Positions 9,612 through 17,575 of a DNA stretch of 42,870 nucleotides are shown here, one piece after another. Source of the DNA: Pseudonocardia nigra (lineage in GTDB: Bacteria; Actinomycetota; Actinomycetes; Mycobacteriales; Pseudonocardiaceae); contig NZ_JAHKRK010000047.1 in assembly GCF_019396355.1 (NCBI RefSeq), forward strand, positions 1 to 42,870, written 5' to 3'. Both the position numbers and the translations under genes were made by a program. Position 1 is the first letter of the stretch. Each line of letters begins with the position of its first letter. The notes beneath the pieces are model-generated. The model saw nothing but the letters and a program-made list of their open reading frames with translations, was not told where the DNA came from and made no database searches.

Positions 9612-10025
9612 TCAGGCCAGGCCGAGTGCGGCAGGCGCAGCGGGGTCGGACTCGGCGAGGAACACCCGGCAGCGCTCCGCCTCGTCGGCCTCCCCGATCG
9701 TGGCGGCGGCCCGCTGCAACGCGGCGAGCGCGCGCAGGAACCCGCGGTTGGGTTCGTGCGACCACGGCACCGGGCCGAAGCCCTTCCAGCCGGAACGCCG
9801 CAGCTGGTCCAGCCCTCGGTGGTAGCCGGTGCGCGCGTACGCGTAGCCGGCGATCGTCTCGCCGTCCTCGAGCGCCTGCTCGGCGAGCACCGCCCACGCC
9901 AGGCTGGACGTCGGGTGCGCGGCGGCGACGTCGGGCGCCGCGGTGCCGCGGTCGAGGTCGGCCGCGGCCGGGTCGACCGGCAGCAGGGTCGGCTCCGGAC
10001 CGAGCAGGTTGCCGTGCAGACTCAT
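9612..10025 (-). CDS. DUF3151 family protein
   Basis: A 137-residue cytosolic protein of the actinobacterial DUF3151 family, recognised from NLLGPEPTLLP at the start and the YAYARTGYHRGLDQLRRSGW and VPWSHEPNRGFLRAL segments. The function is unknown. The ATG at 10025 is chosen because GAAGGAGG lies just upstream; the longer frame to 10070 lacks this. It corresponds to M. tuberculosis Rv0360c in order and lies downstream of fbaA on the same strand, before the FUSC gene. Confidence 0.85.
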   Translation of the reverse strand: MSLHGNLLGPEPTLLPVDPAAADLDRGTAAPDVAAAHPTSSLAWAVLAEQALEDGETIAGYAYARTGYHRGLDQLRRSGWKGFGPVPWSHEPNRGFLRALAALQRAAATIGEADEAERCRVFLAESDPAAPAALGLA

Positions 10026-10091
10026 GTGCCTCCTTCGTCGGGTCGTGAGTGGATAAGAGTGCCGGAGCACTCGTTTCCACTCACGGGCGCG

Positions 10092-11123
10092 TCAGCGCAG
10101 GGTGGTGCCGTTCGACCGCAGGTTCTCGCAGGCGAGCGTGACCCGCTCGGCCATGCCGACCTCGGCCTTCTTCAGGTACGAGCGGGGGTCGTACACCTTC
10201 TTGTTGCCGACCTCGCCGTCCACCTTCAGCACGCCGTCGTAGTTGCTGAACATGTGCCCGACGATCGGGCGCGTGAACGCGTACTGCGTGTCGGTGTCGA
10301 CGTTCATCTTCACCACGCCGTAGCTGAGCGCCTCGTGGATCTCCTCGAGCAGCGAGCCGGAGCCCCCGTGGAAGACCAGGTCGAACGGCTTCGAGCCCTC
10401 GGCCAGCCCCAGCTTGGCCGTCGCCACCTCCTGGCCCTGCTTGAGGATCTCCGGCCGCAGCTTGACGTTGCCCGGCTTGTAGACGCCGTGCACGTTGCCG
10501 AACGTGGCCGCCAGCAGGTACCGGCCCTTCTCGCCGCCGCCCAGCGCCTCCACCGTGGCCTCGTAGTCGCCCGGTGCCGTGTAGAGCTTGTCGTTGATGT
10601 CGTTGGCGACGCCGTCCTCCTCGCCGCCGACGACGCCGATCTCGACCTCGAGGATGATCTTGGCCTTGACGGCCTGGTCGAGCAGCTCGGCGGCGATCTG
10701 CAGGTTCTCGTGCAGCTCGGTGGCCGAGCCGTCCCACATGTGCGACTGGAACAGCGGGTTCTCGCCGCGGTCCACACGCTCCTGGCTGATCGCGATCAGC
10801 GGCCGGACGTAGGTGTCCAGCTTGTCCTTCGGGCAGTGGTCCGTGTGCAGCGCGACGTTGACCGGGTACTTCTTCGCGACCACGTGCGCGAACTCCGCGA
10901 GCCCGACGGCACCGGTGACCATGTCCTTGACCTTCGTCCCGGATAGGAACTCGGCCCCGCCGGTGGAGATCTGGATGATCCCGTCGCTCTCGGCGTCGGC
11001 GAAGCCGCGGAGTGCTGCGTTCAGCGTCTCCGTGCTCGTCACGTTGATCGCCGGATACGCGAACTCGCCGCTCTTCGCGTTGTCCAGCATCTGGTTGTAG
11101 ATCTCTGGGGTGGCGATCGGCAC
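10092..11123 (-). CDS. fbaA: Class II fructose-bisphosphate aldolase
   Basis: Zinc-dependent aldolase interconverting fructose 1,6-bisphosphate with dihydroxyacetone phosphate and glyceraldehyde 3-phosphate in glycolysis and gluconeogenesis. The 343-residue length fits the family. HTDHCPK holds zinc and catalytic residues, EVEIGVVGGEEDGV and FHGGSGS follow with metal and phosphate ligands, and VKMNVDTDTQYAFTR is a strong class II signature. The GTG at 11123 is chosen because GAGGAGGG lies just upstream and MPIATPEIYNQML matches known N-termini. The frame remains open further upstream into the sigma-factor region, but that part looks non-coding. Confidence 0.97.
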   Translation of the reverse strand: MPIATPEIYNQMLDNAKSGEFAYPAINVTSTETLNAALRGFADAESDGIIQISTGGAEFLSGTKVKDMVTGAVGLAEFAHVVAKKYPVNVALHTDHCPKDKLDTYVRPLIAISQERVDRGENPLFQSHMWDGSATELHENLQIAAELLDQAVKAKIILEVEIGVVGGEEDGVANDINDKLYTAPGDYEATVEALGGGEKGRYLLAATFGNVHGVYKPGNVKLRPEILKQGQEVATAKLGLAEGSKPFDLVFHGGSGSLLEEIHEALSYGVVKMNVDTDTQYAFTRPIVGHMFSNYDGVLKVDGEVGNKKVYDPRSYLKKAEVGMAERVTLACENLRSNGTTLR

Positions 11124-11226
11124 GGTGGCCCTCCTCGACGTCCGGATGTCCGGCGAGCAGTATCCAGCACTGCGGGCCGTGACGTCTGCGCACAGCGGAC
11201 AAGGTGTGACCACTACGCTCTGCAGC

Positions 11227-11805
11227 ATGGTCAGCGGTGCGGAGAACGCCGTCGAGGTGACGCTGACGCGGTTGCGACGCCTCGACACGCGACCCGAGGC
11301 GGCGCCCGATCCGAGCGCCCCGCGCACCCTGTCCGACCTCTACCGCGACCACCGGATGCGGCTCGTGCGGCTGGCCGTGCTGCTGGTCGACGACCCGAGC
11401 ACCGCCGAGGACGTCGTGCAGGAGGCGTTCACCGGGCTGCACCGGCACTGGTCGGGGCTGCGCGACGAGGCCGCGGCCGTCGGCTACCTGCGCGCCGCCG
11501 TGGTCAACGGGTCCCGTTCGGTGCTGCGGCGCAGGCGGACCGCCCGCGACTACGTCCCCCCGCACCAGGTCAACGCGCGCTCGGCCGAGTCGCTCGCCAT
11601 GCTCTCCGCCGAGCACCAGGCCGTGGTCGACGCGCTCTCCACCCTGCCCCCGCGCCAGCGGGAAGTGCTGGTGCTGCGCTACTACGGCGGCCTGTCGGAG
11701 GCCGAGATCTCCGACGCGACGGGCATCTCCCGCGGCACCGTGAAGTCCACGGCCAGCCGTGCCCTGGACGCCGTCGCGCGGGTGATGCGGCCTGGGGCAC
11801 GATGA
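11227..11805 (+). CDS. SigE70-family ECF sigma factor
   Basis: A 192-residue RNA polymerase sigma factor of the ECF type. Region 2 is LYRDHRMRLVRLAVLLVDDP with AEDVVQEAFTGLHRHW. Region 4 is LPPRQREVLVLRYYGGLSEA with the helix-turn-helix ISDATGISRGTVKSTASRA. ATG 11227 is chosen as the first start after the divergent fbaA leader; no strong ribosome-binding site is visible, so it may be leaderless. The stop overlaps the next gene as ATGA, which suggests translational coupling with a small membrane protein. The regulon cannot be inferred. Confidence 0.9.
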   Translation: MVSGAENAVEVTLTRLRRLDTRPEAAPDPSAPRTLSDLYRDHRMRLVRLAVLLVDDPSTAEDVVQEAFTGLHRHWSGLRDEAAAVGYLRAAVVNGSRSVLRRRRTARDYVPPHQVNARSAESLAMLSAEHQAVVDALSTLPPRQREVLVLRYYGGLSEAEISDATGISRGTVKSTASRALDAVARVMRPGAR

Positions 11806-12050
11806 CGTCCGTGACGACGAGCGACGAGTCCGAGCGGCGGGTCGCCGAGGCGCTGCAGGCCAGGGCGTCCGGGGCCGGCCGTCCCGGCGTCGCGCGCCCG
11901 CAGGCCCCGCCCGCCCTGCCCGCGCAGCGAGAGAGCGGGATGAGCGCCCGGATGGCGCTGCTGATCGCCCTCCTCGCAGGTGCCGTCCTCGGTGTGGCGC
12001 TCGCGCTGCTGTCGCTGCTCGCCCCCGGACTGCTGCCGCCGCTCGGGTGA
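11802..12050 (+). CDS. Small membrane protein coupled to the sigma factor
   Basis: An 82-residue protein with a polar N-terminal half (SDESERRVAEALQARASG and a Pro-rich stretch) and one strong transmembrane segment near residues 51-76 (ALLIALLAGAVLGVALALL). It overlaps the sigma gene by four bases. Its architecture, a short cytosolic part then one membrane anchor, and its coupling suggest a membrane partner or regulator of the sigma factor. It has no zinc-binding anti-sigma motif, so this remains inference. Confidence 0.7.
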   Translation: MTSVTTSDESERRVAEALQARASGAGRPGVARPQAPPALPAQRESGMSARMALLIALLAGAVLGVALALLSLLAPGLLPPLG

Positions 12051-12078
12051 TCGCGAGCTGCCGGTACGGTCCTGCCCC

Positions 12079-12723
12079 GTGACGACGCTCGCACTCGGCC
12101 CGGAGTGGCTGCAGCCCGACTCGATCATCTCCTGGCTCGGCCCGTGGGCCCTGGTGGGCCTCGCGCTGATCGTCTTCGCCGAGTGCGGCCTGCTGCTCGG
12201 GTTCTTCCTGCCCGGCGACTCGCTGCTGTTCACGGCGGGGCTGTTCGTCGCGCAGGGCGCGATCCAGGCCCCGCTGTGGCTCGTGTGCGTGATCCTGGTG
12301 GTCGCGGCGTTCGTGGGTAACGCGGTGGGCTACTGGATCGGCCACGCCGCCGGCCCCGTGGTGTTCGACCGCCCGAAGTCGCGGCTGTTCAGGCCCGAGC
12401 ACGTGCTGAAGACGCAGGGCTTCTTCGACAAGTACGGCAACCGGGCGATCGTGCTGGCCCGCTTCGTGCCGATCGTGCGCACGTTCATCACGGTGATGGC
12501 GGGCGTCGGCCGGATGGAGACCCGGCGCTACTTCACCTACTCGCTGGCCGGCGGCGTCGCGTGGGCCGCCGGGGTGACGGTGCTCGGCTTCTTCCTCGGC
12601 CAGTTCGCGTTCGTGCGGGAGAACGTCGAGGTGATGCTCATCCTCATCGTCGCCGTCTCCGTGCTGCCGATCGTCGTGGAGGTGCTGCGCAGCAGGCGCA
12701 ACCGGGGCGCCAGCCCGGCCTGA
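12079..12723 (+). CDS. DedA/SNARE-associated family membrane protein
   Basis: A 214-residue integral membrane protein of the DedA family, whose members are implicated in lipid-carrier transport and membrane homeostasis. It shows WALVGLALIVFAECGLLLGF near the start, the FLPGDSLLF motif, VGNAVGYWIGHAAG, and the family signature ARFVPIVRTFITVMAGVGRM with the conserved arginines. A C-terminal membrane helix ends in a basic tail. The GTG at 12079 gives a normal N-terminus. It occupies the place of M. tuberculosis Rv0364 downstream of the fba region. Confidence 0.9.
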   Translation: MTTLALGPEWLQPDSIISWLGPWALVGLALIVFAECGLLLGFFLPGDSLLFTAGLFVAQGAIQAPLWLVCVILVVAAFVGNAVGYWIGHAAGPVVFDRPKSRLFRPEHVLKTQGFFDKYGNRAIVLARFVPIVRTFITVMAGVGRMETRRYFTYSLAGGVAWAAGVTVLGFFLGQFAFVRENVEVMLILIVAVSVLPIVVEVLRSRRNRGASPA

Positions 12724-12729
12724 CCGGGG

Positions 12730-13800
12730 TCAGTGCGGGACGCGCTGGATCCTGCCCGCGGCCTCCAACAGCATCCATCCGCCCAGCTGCACCGACAGGT
12801 CGGCCTCGGCGAGCCCGGGGCCGGGCTCGGACGCGGACTGGCGCCAGTCGGCGGAGAACACCGGCCCCCCGCCGATCTCCGCGCGGCCGTCCCACGCCGC
12901 CGTCGCGCAGGCCAGCACCACCCGGGACGCCGCGTCGGCGAGCTCCGGCCTGCGCAGCGCGGCGTCGGCGAGGTAGCGGGCGGCGATCCCCGCGAACAGC
13001 CCGCCGTCGCCGCCACCGGACCCCGGCAGCACACCCTCGGGGGTCGCGAGCCGGTGCGTCACGGCGTCGACGACGCCGATGGCCCGGTCGGCCCAGCGCT
13101 GGTGGCCGTCCCGCTCGGCCAGCTCGACGCATGCCCCCAGGTAGACGCCTTGGCAGTAGGTGTAGATGAAGGGTTCGACGGCGCGGACGGCGCCGTCCGG
13201 GCCGACCCGGACGCCGTCGCGGACCAGCCCCGTCTCCGGGTCCGGCAGCGTCTCGGCCATCCAGTCCGTGATCGCCCCCGCGAACGAGAGCTGCCCGTCG
13301 CGGGCGAGCAGGATCGCGGCGGGCCCGTTGGCCGGGGCGTTTTTGAAGTCGTCGTCGCGGCGCCACCAGATGCCGCCTCCGCCGCCCTCCGTCCAGCCCT
13401 CGTCGAGCCGGTGGGTGATCGCGGTGAGCGCCGACGGCCCGCAGCGGCCGGCGAGCGCACCCGCCCGCTGTACGGCCAGCCCGAGCCAGGCGATGTCGTC
13501 GTAGTAGCGGTTGAGCCAGGACCCCCCGTTGCGCAGCCGGATGCTGCGCACCATCGCCGCGATCGCCTTCGCCCGTCGCTGGGAGGGCGAGCGCAGCTGC
13601 GCGTCCGCCAGGCAGTCCAGCAGGTGCGCCTGCCACCAGTAGTGCCACGGCGCGAGCGGCGCGGGCACCCGGCGCGGCCAGCGGACGCGCCCGATCCGGG
13701 TGCCGGGCACCACCCCGGCGAAGCGCCGGAGGTGCCGGCGCACGACCGCCCGTTCGGCGACACCCGCCCGTTCCGACCAGTCGACCTCCGCGGCAGCCAC
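12730..13800 (-). CDS. Glycoside hydrolase family 76-like protein
   Basis: Probable GH76 (alpha-1,6-mannanase-type) enzyme of about 356 residues. The double-Asp active-site motif is present (NRYYDDIAWLGLA), with WWRRDDDFKNAPANGPAAIL and FIYTYCQGVYLGACVELAER as expected for the alpha/alpha barrel. No signal peptide is seen, so it may be cytosolic, like the M. tuberculosis Rv0365c protein it resembles in position. The GTG at 13800 (VAAAEVDWSERAG) is preferred; the frame is open to 13980 but then overlaps the divergent AraC gene. It is convergent with DedA. Confidence 0.85.
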   Translation of the reverse strand: MAAAEVDWSERAGVAERAVVRRHLRRFAGVVPGTRIGRVRWPRRVPAPLAPWHYWWQAHLLDCLADAQLRSPSQRRAKAIAAMVRSIRLRNGGSWLNRYYDDIAWLGLAVQRAGALAGRCGPSALTAITHRLDEGWTEGGGGGIWWRRDDDFKNAPANGPAAILLARDGQLSFAGAITDWMAETLPDPETGLVRDGVRVGPDGAVRAVEPFIYTYCQGVYLGACVELAERDGHQRWADRAIGVVDAVTHRLATPEGVLPGSGGGDGGLFAGIAARYLADAALRRPELADAASRVVLACATAAWDGRAEIGGGPVFSADWRQSASEPGPGLAEADLSVQLGGWMLLEAAGRIQRVPH

Positions 13801-13879
13801 CCGGCCAGTCTGCCCGATGGCCGAATCCGTGGGACACGTGTCGTTGACGCCACGGTCGTACCGGCGACACGCTGGCGTC

Positions 13880-14869
13880 GTGCCCGCACACCAGGTGATC
13901 GTCGCGCTGTTCGACGGCGTCCAGCCCCTCGACGTCACCGGCCCGCACGAGGTCCTGATGGGCGCCACGGCCCTGCTCACCGCTCGCGGTACCGGCGCGG
14001 GCTACCGGGTGTCGCTGGTCGCGGCCGACCCCGGTCCGGCCACCGCCGAGAGCGGGCTGCGGCTGCTCCCCGACGGGCCGCTGCCCGAGTCGGGGGACAT
14101 CGGCACGCTGCTGGTCCCCGGCGGGAACGGCGCGCGCACGGCCGCGCGCGACGACGCCTTCCTCGGCTGGCTGCGCCGCGCCGCGGCCCGCTCCTCCCGC
14201 GTGGTCTCGGTGTGCACGGGCGCGTTCCCGCTCGCCGCCGCCGGGCTGCTCGACGGGCGCTCGGCCACCACGCACTGGCGCTACGCCCGGGAGCTCGCCG
14301 AGCACCACCCGGCCGTCGACGTGCGGACCGACCCGATCTACCTGCGGCAGGACGCGGTCTGGACGTCCGCGGGCGTGACGGCGGGCATCGACCTCGCGCT
14401 CGCCCTGGTGGAGGCCGACCACGGGGCCGAGGTCGCGCAGCGGATCGCCCGTGAGCTCGTGGTGTTCCTGCGCAGGCCCGGCGGACAGAGCCAGTTCGCC
14501 GGGCCGGTCTGGTCACCCCCGGCGCGCCGGCCCGCCGTCCGTGCCGCGCAGGACCTCATCCACGCGGATCCCGCCGCCGACCTGCGGGTCCCGGTGCTCG
14601 CCGCGCAGGTCGGCATGAGCGAGCGGCACTTCAGCCGCGAGTTCACGAAGGCGCTCGGTGCGCCGCCCGGCGAGTACGTCGAGCAGGTCCGCGTCGACGC
14701 CGCACGGCGGCTGCTGGAGTCCGCACCGGTGCTCGTGTCCGCCGCAGCGACCCGGGCCGGCTTCGGGTCCGCCGAGACGATGCGGCGGGCCTTCCTGCGG
14801 CGCCTCGGCGTCGCCCCCGACGACTACCGGCGGCGGTTCGCCACGGTGGCACCCGACGAGAGGACGTGA
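13880..14869 (+). CDS. AraC-family regulator with DJ-1/PfpI domain
   Basis: A 329-residue GlxA-type transcription regulator. Residues about 1-185 are a DJ-1/PfpI (class I glutamine amidotransferase-like) domain with the nucleophile-elbow sequence VVSVCTGAFPLAAAGLLDG. The C-terminal 100 residues are an AraC double helix-turn-helix (LAAQVGMSERHFSREFTKAL and AATRAGFGSAETMRRAFLRR). Such proteins sense a small molecule through the N-terminal domain and control nearby genes. The next gene, one base downstream, encodes a free DJ-1 protein and is the obvious target. The GTG at 13880 is chosen; it diverges from the GH76 gene. Confidence 0.9.
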   Translation: MPAHQVIVALFDGVQPLDVTGPHEVLMGATALLTARGTGAGYRVSLVAADPGPATAESGLRLLPDGPLPESGDIGTLLVPGGNGARTAARDDAFLGWLRRAAARSSRVVSVCTGAFPLAAAGLLDGRSATTHWRYARELAEHHPAVDVRTDPIYLRQDAVWTSAGVTAGIDLALALVEADHGAEVAQRIARELVVFLRRPGGQSQFAGPVWSPPARRPAVRAAQDLIHADPAADLRVPVLAAQVGMSERHFSREFTKALGAPPGEYVEQVRVDAARRLLESAPVLVSAAATRAGFGSAETMRRAFLRRLGVAPDDYRRRFATVAPDERT

Positions 14870-14870
14870 C

Positions 14871-15509
14871 ATGCAGGTCGCCATCGCCCTGTTCCCCCGC
14901 CTGACCGCGCTCGACGCGATCGGCCCGTACGAGGTGCTGCAGCGCGTGCCGTCCCTCGAGCCCGTATTCGTCGGCGAGCGGCGCGGCGAGGTCCGCACCG
15001 AGAACGGGTTCCTCGGCCTCACCGTCGACGCGACGTTCGACGAGGTGCAGGCCCCTGACGTCGTCCTCGTCCCGGGCGGGATCGGCACCCGCGAGCTGCT
15101 CGGCGACGAGTCCTTCCTGGACTGGGTGCGCCGTGTGCACGCCGGAACCCGCTTCACCACCTCGGTCTGCAGCGGGTCCCTGGTGCTCGCGGCCGCCGGA
15201 GTGCTGGACGGGCTGACCGCCACCGGCCACTGGAGCGTGCTGGACTACCTCCGGGCGCTCGGCGCCGTGCCGGTGACCCAGCGGGTGGTGGAGCACCTGC
15301 CCAAACGCGTGATCACCGCGGCCGGGGTGTCGGCGGGCATCGACATGGGCATCCGGCTGGTGGAGCTGCTCGTCGACGACGTCGCGGCCCGGGCGGCGCA
15401 GGTCTTCATCGAGTACGACCCGCAGCCGCCGTTCGACGCCGGGCACCCGAGCAAGGTCAGCACCACCGTGATGGAGCGGGTGGCGGAGCACCTGCAGGTG
15501 CGTGCCTGA
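14871..15509 (+). CDS. DJ-1/PfpI family protein, isonitrile hydratase-like
   Basis: A 212-residue single-domain DJ-1/PfpI protein. It shows the typical start (IALFPRLTALDAIGPYEVL), the conserved acidic region and the nucleophile elbow SVCSGSLVLAAAGVLDG, then ITAAGVSAGIDMGIRL. This pattern is closest to isonitrile hydratase (InhA-type) proteins, which hydrate isonitriles to N-formamides, although the substrate cannot be fixed from sequence. The ATG has an AGGA sequence six bases upstream. It forms a two-gene operon with the AraC/DJ-1 regulator and is a paralogue of that regulator's N-terminal domain. Confidence 0.85.
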   Translation: MQVAIALFPRLTALDAIGPYEVLQRVPSLEPVFVGERRGEVRTENGFLGLTVDATFDEVQAPDVVLVPGGIGTRELLGDESFLDWVRRVHAGTRFTTSVCSGSLVLAAAGVLDGLTATGHWSVLDYLRALGAVPVTQRVVEHLPKRVITAAGVSAGIDMGIRLVELLVDDVAARAAQVFIEYDPQPPFDAGHPSKVSTTVMERVAEHLQVRA

Positions 15510-15516
15510 ACCGAGC

Positions 15517-16157
15517 TCAGCGGCGGCCCGCCCACTGCCGGAACAGCGCCAGGGTGGCGGGGAGCTGGGAGTGCAGCGGCGCGGGCGGCGCGTCGGGGGC
15601 GAACCAGCCGAGGGCGTCGAATTAGGGCGTGCCCTGTGGATCAGGGGCGATGGGCTTCGTGATCCAGATGGCTCCTGGCAGGCGGAGGACCGGGGGACGG
15701 CAGCCGGCGGAGCCGGCGGGGTGGGTGAGGGGAGCGCCGTCGTACCTGGCGTACCCGGGCCTGCCGACAACGCAGCCAGGGGCCATCTGGGCGCGAAGAG
15801 CGCGTTCCTGATCCACAGGGCGCGGCCTTACTGCGGCTCCCCGATCGCGGCCCGCGCCGGGTCGACCTCGACGGCGTGTACCACGGCGACCCAGTGCGCG
15901 ACGGGGTCGCCGCGGAGGATGTTCCGCACGCCGATCGTCTCGATCGCCAGGGCGTCGGTGGCGTACTCCTCCCGCACCTCGCGGCGGACGGCGGCGTCGA
16001 ACGACTCCCCGTGCTCCAGAGCACCCGCCCCGGTGTCCCACGTGCCGAGCTCGTCCCGAGCGCCCGTACCGCGGCGCGCGAGCAGCACGCGCCCGCCGCC
16101 GTCGTGGCACACGAACACGCACGACACGGCGGGGGCGACCAACGGGTCGACCGGCAT
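15517..16157 (-). pseudogene. NUDIX hydrolase split by a 209-bp insertion
   Basis: The 5' part (16157 down to 15831, 109 codons) encodes a NUDIX domain with the box GALEHGESFDAAVRREVREE, where the REVREE acidic cluster binds the metal. It stops at a TAA on entering the element at 15622-15830. Beyond the element the same strand reads FDALGWFAPDAPPAPLHSQL and ends at 15517. That is a typical NUDIX C-terminus, and it continues in frame if the 209 bp are removed. The intact protein would have had about 143 residues. The truncated product keeps the NUDIX box but lacks the last helix. It overlaps the upstream HAD gene (TGATG), so both were one operon. Confidence 0.75.
15622..15830. mobile_element. 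MITE-like element with terminal inverted repeats
   Basis: A 209-bp non-coding insertion. Its ends, about 15625-15645 and 15807-15827, are inverse complements at 19 of 21 bases, sharing CCCTGTGGATCAGG. A second, inner inverted repeat pairs 15664-15679 with 15775-15790 at 15 of 16 bases. TAA (minus strand) is present at both outer junctions and may be a 3-bp target duplication. However, one TAA copy in the original gene would have been a stop codon, so the exact boundaries are uncertain. It carries no transposase and must have been mobilised in trans. Confidence 0.7.
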
Positions 16158-16861
16158 CAGAAGTGCTCCACTAGATCGGGGAAGCGCTCCAGGTGCAGCA
16201 CGCCGTCGTCGGCGGGGTCGAGCTCGTCGTGCTCGAGCACCCAGGTGTGGGCGTTCGGGATGAACACCGCCCCGAGCCCGGCCTCGCGGGCAGGGAGGAT
16301 GTCCGAGCGCGGGGAGTTGCCGATCACCCAGGTCGACGCCGCCATGAGGCCCTGGTCGGCCACGAGCTCGCGGTAGGTGCCCGCCCGCTTCTCGGCCACG
16401 ATGTGCACGCTGCGGAAGTGGTGGGCGAGGTTCGACGCGTCGATCTTGCGCTGCTGCTCGGCGGGTTCGCCCTTGGTGAGCAGCAGCAGGTCGTGCCGCT
16501 CGCCGAGCTCGGTGAGCGTCTCGGCCACCCCGGGCACGAGCTCGACCTCCCCGAACACGAGCGCCGCGGCGAGCTCCTCGATCTCCCTCGCCTCGGCGGC
16601 GGTGGCCGGACGCTCGCTGAGCCGCTCGAAGCAGTCGCGCAGGCTGTGCAGGAAGCCGACGCTGCCGTAGCCGTGCACGACCACGTTCGCCCGCTCGACC
16701 TCGTCGAGCACGGCACGCGTGGCCGCCCGGTGGAGCGTCGGGTGGGCGAGCCAGTCGAGGTACGCGTCGATCACTCGCTCGAACAGGACGTTGTTCTCCC
16801 AGAGCGTGTCGTCGGCGTCGAACACGAGGGTTTGCCGATCACGGGGTTTGACCAGGCGCAT
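16157..16861 (-). CDS. HAD-superfamily hydrolase
   Basis: A 234-residue phosphatase-type HAD protein. Motif I is FDADDTLW (nucleophile Asp15, general acid Asp17), motif II/III is represented by LLLLTKGEP with the conserved Lys, and motif IV by NSPRSDILPAREAGLGAVFI. The helical cap lies between residues 30 and 110. The start is unusual: the first codons coincide with one copy of a 39-bp direct repeat whose other copy lies 1.43 kb upstream (18239-18277). There the repeat is preceded by a GTG that would give the same PRDRQTLVFD reading. The native N-terminus may therefore have been replaced by an insertion. The substrate is unknown. Confidence 0.85.
   Translation of the reverse strand: MRLVKPRDRQTLVFDADDTLWENNVLFERVIDAYLDWLAHPTLHRAATRAVLDEVERANVVVHGYGSVGFLHSLRDCFERLSERPATAAEAREIEELAAALVFGEVELVPGVAETLTELGERHDLLLLTKGEPAEQQRKIDASNLAHHFRSVHIVAEKRAGTYRELVADQGLMAASTWVIGNSPRSDILPAREAGLGAVFIPNAHTWVLEHDELDPADDGVLHLERFPDLVEHF
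16808..16846. repeat. 39-bp direct repeat, copy A (possible att site)
   Basis: Matches 18239-18277 at 38 of 39 bases in the same orientation. It lies in the first codons of the HAD gene (antisense PRDRQTLVFDADD). Together the copies bracket about 1.39 kb and look like the two ends of an integrated element. Confidence 0.75.
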
Positions 16862-16942
16862 TGGGCGAACCTGCCACGTCCGACACGGACCCGACGAACG
16901 ACTTTCGGAGGAAGCCCGCCCCCCGTCGGCCGGGCACCCCGA

Positions 16943-17242
16943 CTATCCGTTCCTCCGTCCCTGGCGCGGCGAGCGCTCGTCACCTTCGTCCGGCGGTAGG
17001 TGCGGCCGAGCCCAGTTGTACGCGGTGGTCTGGCCGATCCCGGTCAGCTCCGCGATCTTCGGCCACGACAGACGGTCCCGGCGGTACAGCTCCGCGAGCA
17101 GGCGCCCGGTCCGCTCGGGTCCGGACCGGTGCACCGACCCTGACGCCTTCGCAGCGGCGATCAGTTCGTCGTCGGTCATCTCGCCGAGATCCCGCGACAA
17201 CAGCCGAGCGAGTTCGCTCAGCTCGTCAGGGTCGCGAGGCAT
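16943..17242 (-). CDS. Small helix-turn-helix protein
   Basis: A 99-residue protein with an acidic N-terminal region (DPDELSELARLLSRDLGEMT), then a helix-turn-helix-like segment RLSWPKIAELTGIGQTTAYN followed by WARPHLPP. This resembles small actinobacterial DNA-binding proteins that carry a Trp-Pro-x-Ile/Leu-A-x-x-x-G HTH. A 17-bp palindrome at 17266-17282, directly upstream of its start, is a candidate autoregulatory operator. It lies inside the direct-repeat-bounded island. Confidence 0.65.
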   Translation of the reverse strand: MPRDPDELSELARLLSRDLGEMTDDELIAAAKASGSVHRSGPERTGRLLAELYRRDRLSWPKIAELTGIGQTTAYNWARPHLPPDEGDERSPRQGRRNG

Positions 17243-17265
17243 CCGGCCACGGTAGGTTGACGGAT

Positions 17266-17282
17266 CTTTCCGAGTCGGAAAG
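17266..17282. promoter_or_regulatory. 17-bp palindrome, candidate operator
   Basis: Perfect 8-bp arms CTTTCCGA and TCGGAAAG around one central G, between the divergent HTH gene (start 17242, minus) and the small gene at 17347 (plus). The position suggests control of one or both genes by the HTH protein. Confidence 0.5.
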
Positions 17283-17346
17283 CCTGTATCTCCGAGGGCA
17301 GGATCATCCGGAAGGGGACCGGTGTGACCGAGGAACCGAGCAACGC

Positions 17347-17544
17347 ATGAACCCGCTTGTCGAGTTCATGGTCAGGAACGCCGGCCTCGCAGAGGCGCTG
17401 ATCGGGGAGCACACGGACGACGGTCGTGGGTACTGCCGGGCGTGTGCGCTCGGAGCGCAGCGCGGGTATCGGCGGTTCCCGTGCGACATCCGCCGGACGG
17501 CGGAGCAGGCTCGCGAGATCGAGCGCGAGCGTATGGAGTGCTGA
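17347..17544 (+). CDS. Small Cys-containing hypothetical protein
   Basis: A 65-residue protein (start MNPLVEFMVRNAGLAEALIG). It contains YCRACALGAQRGYRRFPCDI, where Cys-x2-Cys and a later Cys could bind metal, and ends in a charged helix. I do not recognise the family. The codon bias fits a real gene, and a GAGGAA sequence lies a dozen bases before the ATG. It is divergent from the HTH gene across the palindrome. Confidence 0.55.
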   Translation: MNPLVEFMVRNAGLAEALIGEHTDDGRGYCRACALGAQRGYRRFPCDIRRTAEQAREIERERMEC

Positions 17545-17575
17545 TCTGTCGGTACGTCCCGCTAGCGTCCGGCGC

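Noticed and set aside
15622..15830. Coding gene within the 209-bp insertion
   Set aside because: Open frames are short and lack starts; the inverted-repeat structure explains the sequence better.
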